From contig CAZMDJ010000012.1 in the NCBI GenBank assembly GCA_964565165.1, positions 1-19,417 of the forward strand: a stretch of DNA of 19,417 nt, written 5' to 3'. Each line of letters starts with the position of its first letter. Position 1 is the stretch's first letter. The translations under genes and the position numbers were made by a program. The notes under the pieces are model-generated. The model had not been told where the DNA came from and ran no database searches. It saw only the letters and a list, made by a program, of their open reading frames with translations. Shown here piece after piece: positions 14,832 through 19,417 of the stretch. The stretch comes from ZLKRG08 sp964565165 (GTDB lineage Bacteria > Actinomycetota > Actinomycetes > Nanopelagicales > Nanopelagicaceae).

Positions 14832-16262
14832 ATGCTTAAGCTCAAGTACCTAGAAAAATCAGTGAATTGCGACGCTCTAGTCGTCGGCCTTGCCAAGGGT
14901 CCAAAGGGACTGGAAATTGTTAGCACCCTAAAGTTGGATGAGAAAGAGATTCTGCAATCTCTCACAGATTTAGGTGCATCAGGAAAAGCCGATGAAGTTA
15001 TTAAATTACCTGGCACTGCAACCAAGGTGATCCTATTTACCGGTTTAGGTAAAGCAGCGAAAGAGTATTCATCAGAGAATATTCGTCGCGCCGCAGGTAT
15101 CGCAGCGCAGAACTTGCATGGACATAAGAGCGCAATCTTCGCTATCGAAAACGATGCTCGCGCAATGGCCGAAGGTGCGGCGCTTGGCTCATATTCATTT
15201 ACAGATTTCCGCGGCCATTCCAAGAAGGAGCAGAAAGCTCCGCTTTCCGAGATTTATATCGATGCAGATGGCGATAGCAAATTACTAAAGGAAGTTGAAA
15301 CTGAAGTTAAGTGGACTTTCTTCGTCCGCGACTTAGTGAATATGCCGCCGAGCTATTTAAATCCAAAGAAGTTTGCGGAGTTAGTCTCAGCTAAGGCAAA
15401 GAAAGTTGCTGGAGTAAAGATCAAAGTTTGGGATGAGAAGCAGTTAAAGAGCCAAGGATTTGGTGGAATCATCGGAGTTGGCCAAGGTTCAGCAAATCCT
15501 CCGCGCCTTGTACATCTCTCTTATAAGCCGGCTAAAGCAAAGCGCACCATCGCATATGTTGGTAAAGGAATTACTTTTGATACCGGTGGCCTTGCGCTTA
15601 AACCTGCGTTAAATATGGATGAGATGAAAGGCGATATGGCAGGTGCGGCATCTGTGATGGGTGCACTTCTTGCAATCGCAGAGTTGAAGTTACCGATTGC
15701 AATTGATGCTTGGGCACCACTTGCTGAAAATATGGTTTCAGATACCGCTACTCGCCCATCAGATGTCATCACAATTTATGGCGGCAAGACTGTTGAAGTT
15801 TTAAATCCAGATGCCGAAGGACGATTAGTTCTTGCAGATGCGATTGTTAAAGCTCAAGAGAATAAGAACCTTGATGCGATCGTTGATGTTGCAACTCTTA
15901 CCGGTGCAAAGGTTGTTGCGCTCGGTACTCGCTACTCCGCAGTCATGACTAATAGCGATGAACTATGTGCAGAGTTCTTAGATGTCACAGATGTGACCGG
16001 CGAACAATTCTGGCAACTTCCACTTCCGGAAGAATTGCGTGCATCATTAGATACACCTGTTGCAGATATTGCAAACATTGGTGAACGAATGGGCGGCGCA
16101 CTTGTTGCAGGTCTATTCTTAAAAGAATTTATCGCTAACGAGTTACCTTGGTTACATCTAGATATCGCTGGCGTTGAAATCAATACTGGAAAGGCTTATG
16201 GCCATACCCCAGTCGGTGCTTCTGGTATCACAGTCCGTTCACTGATTGAAATGGCTCGATAA
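14832..16262 (+). CDS. pepA: Leucyl aminopeptidase (M17 family)
   Basis: This cytosolic di-metal exopeptidase removes N-terminal amino acids from peptides. Metal ligands are visible as Lys245 and Asp250 (VGKGITFDTGG), Asp268 (MKGDMAG), and Asp327 and Glu329 (NPDAEGR). The catalytic Lys257 (LALKP) and Arg331 are present. The signature is NPDAEGR, where NTDAEGR is the common form. The N-terminal 160 residues form the variable domain and the C-terminal part is the peptidase. At 476 residues it is typical. ATG 14832 directly follows a -10-like element. The 84-nt gap to lpdA contains a weak AGCCTT/AAGGCT hairpin with no T-run. Confidence 0.96.
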   Translation: MLKLKYLEKSVNCDALVVGLAKGPKGLEIVSTLKLDEKEILQSLTDLGASGKADEVIKLPGTATKVILFTGLGKAAKEYSSENIRRAAGIAAQNLHGHKSAIFAIENDARAMAEGAALGSYSFTDFRGHSKKEQKAPLSEIYIDADGDSKLLKEVETEVKWTFFVRDLVNMPPSYLNPKKFAELVSAKAKKVAGVKIKVWDEKQLKSQGFGGIIGVGQGSANPPRLVHLSYKPAKAKRTIAYVGKGITFDTGGLALKPALNMDEMKGDMAGAASVMGALLAIAELKLPIAIDAWAPLAENMVSDTATRPSDVITIYGGKTVEVLNPDAEGRLVLADAIVKAQENKNLDAIVDVATLTGAKVVALGTRYSAVMTNSDELCAEFLDVTDVTGEQFWQLPLPEELRASLDTPVADIANIGERMGGALVAGLFLKEFIANELPWLHLDIAGVEINTGKAYGHTPVGASGITVRSLIEMAR

Positions 16263-16346
16263 GAAAGCCTTAATTCGCGATAAAAAGGCTCGAGTGGCAG
16301 GATAGGCCTCCTAAGGGATTTTCATCCAACCTGTATGGAGCACTAA

Positions 16347-17711
16347 ATGTCATATGACGTTGTAATTCTAGGCGGCGGTTCTGGCGGTTATGCATGCGCA
16401 CTTCGTGCAACAAGCCTTGGGCTATCAGTAGCTTTAATTGAGGCAGATAAAGTCGGTGGTACTTGTTTACACCGCGGTTGTATTCCAACTAAAGCGCTTC
16501 TTCATGCAGGCGAGGTCGCTGATAATGCGCGCCACGCTTCAGAGTTCGGCGTCTCTGCAACATTTAACTCAATCGATATGAATGGTGTTAATTCATATAA
16601 AGATGGCGTTATCTCTCGCCTATATAAAGGTCTCTCAGGTTTGATCAAGTCTCATGGCGTTACCTACGTCGAAGGTTGGGGCAAGTTAGTTTCACCAAAT
16701 ACAGTCGAAGTTAATGGCGTTCAGTACACCGGCAAGAATGTTGTTCTTGCAACTGGTTCATACGCACGAACACTTCCTGGTTTAGATATTGACGGAAAGC
16801 GCGTAATCACATCTGATCAAGCACTAAACATGGATTACGTTCCAAAGAGCGCAATTGTTCTTGGTGGCGGAGTTATCGGTTGTGAATTCGCTTCAGTCTG
16901 GAAGTCATTTGGCGCAGATGTAACAATCATCGAAGGTCTGCCACGACTTGTAGCACTTGAAGATGAGACATCATCTAAGCAACTTGAGCGCGCATTCCGT
17001 AAGCGCAAGATTGAATTCGAAGTTGGTAGCAAGTTCCAGTCACATACTGTTAACGCAGATTCAGTAACTGTAAATCTTGAGAACGGTAAATCATTTACCG
17101 CTGAAGTTCTTCTAGTTGCAGTTGGTCGCGGTCCGGTCTCTGCTGGCATCGGTTACGAAGAACAAGGTCTAACTATGGACCGCGGATATGTAATCGTTGA
17201 TAACAAGTGCCGTACAAATGTTCCAGGAATCTGGGCGGTTGGCGATTTGATTCCAACTCTTCAACTTGCACACGTTGGTTTCCAAGAAGGAATCATGGTT
17301 GCAGAAGAGATTGCTGGGCTAAATCCACGTCCTATTAATTATGACGGCGTACCTCGCGTAACTTATTCAGAACCAGAAGTTGCATCTGTTGGACTTACAA
17401 CTGCAAAGGCTAAGGAACTTGGCTATGAGATCGAAGAGATCTCATATGACTTAGCTGGCAACGGTAAGTCTCAGATTTTGAAGACTGCTGGATCTATCAA
17501 GATTGTTCAGCAAAAGGGCGGACCAGTTCTTGGTATCCATATGGTTGGCGATCGCGTTGGAGAGCTAATCGGCGAAGCTCAAGTTATTTATAACTGGGAA
17601 GCAAATGCACAGGATGTTGCTCCATTCGTACACGCTCACCCAACCATGAACGAAGCGATGGGCGAAGCATTTATGGCTCTAGCTGGCAAGCCACTTCACG
17701 CACACGGTTAA
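16347..17711 (+). CDS. lpdA: Dihydrolipoamide dehydrogenase (E3)
   Basis: Lpd reoxidises dihydrolipoamide on 2-oxoacid dehydrogenase complexes and the glycine cleavage H protein, reducing NAD. The N-terminal FAD fold has ILGGGSGGYACALRA. The redox-active disulfide is Cys40/Cys45 in GGTCLHRGCIPTKALLH. The NAD-binding motif is VLGGGVIGCEFAS (about 171-183). The C-terminal catalytic pair is His431 and Glu436 in HAHPTMNEAMGEAF. All key residues are present and the 454-residue length is normal. A TGGAG Shine-Dalgarno lies just before the ATG. The E2 gene follows after 45 nt, so E3 and E2 are probably co-transcribed. The gene could serve both the E2 complex and the glycine cleavage system represented by gcvT. 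Confidence 0.97.
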   Translation: MSYDVVILGGGSGGYACALRATSLGLSVALIEADKVGGTCLHRGCIPTKALLHAGEVADNARHASEFGVSATFNSIDMNGVNSYKDGVISRLYKGLSGLIKSHGVTYVEGWGKLVSPNTVEVNGVQYTGKNVVLATGSYARTLPGLDIDGKRVITSDQALNMDYVPKSAIVLGGGVIGCEFASVWKSFGADVTIIEGLPRLVALEDETSSKQLERAFRKRKIEFEVGSKFQSHTVNADSVTVNLENGKSFTAEVLLVAVGRGPVSAGIGYEEQGLTMDRGYVIVDNKCRTNVPGIWAVGDLIPTLQLAHVGFQEGIMVAEEIAGLNPRPINYDGVPRVTYSEPEVASVGLTTAKAKELGYEIEEISYDLAGNGKSQILKTAGSIKIVQQKGGPVLGIHMVGDRVGELIGEAQVIYNWEANAQDVAPFVHAHPTMNEAMGEAFMALAGKPLHAHG

Positions 17712-17756
17712 TTTTTAGATAATAAGCAACTAGGGAAAACAAAAGGAAACGGTTAG

Positions 17757-19417
17757 ATGACATTTTCAGTAACAATGCCAGCACTTGGCGAATCAGTTAC
17801 AGAAGGAACTGTTACACGTTGGCTCAAGAATGAAGGCGACGTTGTTGCAGTTGATGAACCGCTACTAGAAGTATCGACCGACAAAGTTGATACAGAGATT
17901 CCATCACCTGCAGCAGGTGTATTGCAGAAGATTGTTGTTGGTCCAGATCAGACTGTTGCAGTTGGAACAGAGTTAGCGATTATTGCTGGCGCGTCCGAAG
18001 GTGGTAACAATGCAAATGTTGCACCGGTTCCTCCTGTAGTTGCGACTCCGGAACCAGTTGCCGTAACCCCAGCTCCAGTTGCACCAGTTGCAACTCCAGC
18101 ACCAGTTGCTGCAACGCCTGCAGCTCCTGCTTCAAATGGAAATGGAACTGTAGTAACAATGCCAGCACTTGGCGAATCAGTTACAGAAGGAACTGTTACT
18201 CGTTGGCTAAAGAACGTTGGCGATTCAGTTGCAGTTGATGAAGCGCTGCTAGAAGTTTCTACAGACAAAGTCGATACTGAAATTCCATCACCAGTTGCGG
18301 GTGTTATTACCGCAATTGAAGTTCCAGCAGATACCACTGTTGCAGTTGGTGCACGACTTGCAGTTATTGGTGGTTCGGGTGCTCCAGCGGCAACGCCAGC
18401 TCCTGCTGCTCCGACTCCTGCACCAGTTGTTGCCGCACCAGTAACGCCTGTTGTTTCAACTCCGGCACCAGTTGCAGCTGCGCCTGTAGTTGCCGCACCT
18501 GCACAAGTTGTTTCACAACCATCAGATGCATATGTAACTCCAATTGTTCGTAAGCTCGCTTCAGAGCTTGGTGTAAATCTCGCAACTGTTAAGGGCACAG
18601 GCGTTGGCGGACGTATTCGTAAAGAAGATATTGAAGCTGCGGCAAAGCCAGTGGCTGCCGCACCAGTTGCAACTGCAGCAACTCAAGCTACAACATCAGC
18701 ACCTAAGGCTCCAGTTGCTGCATCACCACTTCGCGGAACAACAGTTCCAATGTCTCGCTTACGTAAAGTTATCGCTACTCGCATGGTTGAGTCACTACAA
18801 GTTTCGGCTCAGCTAACAACAGTTGTTGAAGTTGATGTTACAAAGATTGCACGTCTTCGCGATAAGGCAAAGGGCAACTTCGAAGCGCGTGAAGGCGTAA
18901 AACTTTCATTCCTTCCATTCTTTGCAGTTGCAGTTTGCGAAGCGCTTAAGCAGCATCCGGTTGTTAATTCATCAATCGATGGTGACAACATTGTTTATCA
19001 CGGTGCAGAACACCTAGGCGTTGCAGTTGATACCGAACGCGGTCTATTAGTTCCGGTTATTCATAATGCAGGCGATCTAAATATGGGTGGCATTGCACGA
19101 AAGATTTCAGATCTAGCAGCGCGCACGCGCGACAATAAGATCACTCCAGATGAATTAGGTGGCGGTACATTTACATTGACCAATACTGGTTCACGTGGCG
19201 CATTATTCGATACTCCAATCATCAATCAGCCACAGAGCGCAATCCTTGGCCTTGGCGCAGTTGTTAAGCGTCCAATGGTTGTTAAGGGTGCAGATGGCGG
19301 CGAGACAATTGCAATCCGTTCAATGGTTTACCTTGCACTTTCATACGATCACCGAATCGTTGATGGCGCAGATGCAGCGCGTTTCTTAGTAACACTTAAG
19401 GATCGCCTTGAATCAGG
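17757..19417 (+). CDS. sucB: 2-oxoacid dehydrogenase E2 (dihydrolipoyl acyltransferase, actinobacterial SucB/DlaT type), 3' end outside window
   Basis: E2 is the core of a pyruvate/2-oxoglutarate dehydrogenase complex: it carries acyl groups on lipoyl-lysine and transfers them to CoA. The frame is open through the right edge, with 553 codons visible. Domains in order are lipoyl 1 (about 3-77, Lys43 in TDKVDT), an Ala/Pro/Val linker, lipoyl 2 (about 132-206, Lys171), a second Ala/Pro linker, the E3-binding domain (about 259-295, with GTGVGGRIRKEDI) and the acyltransferase domain (from about 328). The catalytic motif DHRIVDG is at 531-537, so nearly the whole protein is present. Two lipoyl domains fit the actinobacterial SucB/DlaT family; the substrate complex cannot be decided here. 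An AAAAGGAAAC ribosome binding site precedes the ATG. Confidence 0.95.
   Translation, partial: MTFSVTMPALGESVTEGTVTRWLKNEGDVVAVDEPLLEVSTDKVDTEIPSPAAGVLQKIVVGPDQTVAVGTELAIIAGASEGGNNANVAPVPPVVATPEPVAVTPAPVAPVATPAPVAATPAAPASNGNGTVVTMPALGESVTEGTVTRWLKNVGDSVAVDEALLEVSTDKVDTEIPSPVAGVITAIEVPADTTVAVGARLAVIGGSGAPAATPAPAAPTPAPVVAAPVTPVVSTPAPVAAAPVVAAPAQVVSQPSDAYVTPIVRKLASELGVNLATVKGTGVGGRIRKEDIEAAAKPVAAAPVATAATQATTSAPKAPVAASPLRGTTVPMSRLRKVIATRMVESLQVSAQLTTVVEVDVTKIARLRDKAKGNFEAREGVKLSFLPFFAVAVCEALKQHPVVNSSIDGDNIVYHGAEHLGVAVDTERGLLVPVIHNAGDLNMGGIARKISDLAARTRDNKITPDELGGGTFTLTNTGSRGALFDTPIINQPQSAILGLGAVVKRPMVVKGADGGETIAIRSMVYLALSYDHRIVDGADAARFLVTLKDRLES
17768..17815 (+). repeat. Direct repeat copy 1 (lipoyl domain 1 coding sequence)
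   Basis: This 48-nt stretch encodes the start of lipoyl domain 1 and is identical, including synonymous positions, to 18152-18199, which encodes the start of lipoyl domain 2. The copies are 384 nt (128 codons) apart. Confidence 0.9.
18152..18199 (+). repeat. Direct repeat copy 2 (lipoyl domain 2 coding sequence)
   Basis: This is the second copy of the exact 48-nt repeat in the E2 gene. Similarity at the protein level continues beyond it (TRWLKN, LLEVSTDKVDTEIPSP), but the DNA then diverges at scattered positions. Confidence 0.9.

Noticed and set aside
16267..16291. AGCCTT/AAGGCT hairpin after pepA as a terminator
   Set aside because: The stem is only 6 bp, the loop is long, and it is followed by CGAGTGG, not a T-run. 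It is too weak to call, and lpdA may be partly co-transcribed with pepA.
17948..18598. A 216-codon minus-strand frame encoding a Gly/Ala/Thr-rich, surface-protein-like repeat sequence
   Set aside because: It is antisense to the Ala/Pro/Val linkers and lipoyl domain of the E2 gene. Its composition is a by-product of repeated GCA/CCA/GTT codons read backwards. It has no ribosome binding site or recognisable domain.

Overview
The window reads as a compact, moderate-GC actinobacterial chromosome segment. The actinobacterial signs are a di-heme QcrC, a Rieske subunit with an internal twin-arginine third membrane segment, a four-helix CtaF, a DUF3043 protein, and a two-lipoyl-domain SucB-type E2 next to pepA and gcvT. 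A similar gene neighbourhood (ctaE-qcrCAB, ctaC, an A-type Fe-S carrier, DUF3043, gcvT, pepA, E2) is known from Mycobacterium and Streptomyces. Short gaps, ATGA overlaps and base composition by eye suggest a streamlined lineage such as the freshwater acI group (Nanopelagicales). That placement is an inference.

Region 1 (1-8176) is the terminal respiratory chain. ctaE-qcrC-qcrA-qcrB runs on the + strand and meets ctaC-ctaD-ctaF-uppP, on the - strand, at one strong bidirectional terminator (4069-4108). Together they encode the cytochrome bc1 and aa3 oxidase parts of the actinobacterial bcc-aa3 supercomplex. uppP (undecaprenyl-diphosphatase) is appended to the oxidase operon. erpA, for Fe-S delivery, lies upstream of ctaC.

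Region 2 (8259-9819) holds a DUF3043 membrane protein and a convergent aldo/keto reductase.

Region 3 (9820-13721) is a vitamin-uptake cassette: divergent promoters with an inverted repeat, a cobalamin riboswitch with an intrinsic terminator, then a secreted SCO2322-like protein and an ECF transporter (EcfT, a fused double ATPase, and an S component). The riboswitch implies cobalamin or a corrinoid precursor as cargo.

Region 4 (13714-19417) contains gcvT (-), divergently transcribed pepA (+), then lpdA (E3) and a 2-oxoacid dehydrogenase E2 gene that runs off the right edge.

Main observations: (i) protein ligands of the non-catalytic Mg/Mn site appear substituted in both CtaD and CtaC; (ii) the conserved EcfT N terminus lies upstream of every ATG/GTG/TTG, pointing to an AUU start; (iii) five genes carry a -10-like hexamer 6-7 nt before the start codon and no Shine-Dalgarno, as expected for leaderless mRNAs; (iv) a B12-switched SCO2322-ECF cassette. 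No mobile elements, CRISPR arrays, tRNAs or rRNAs were seen.
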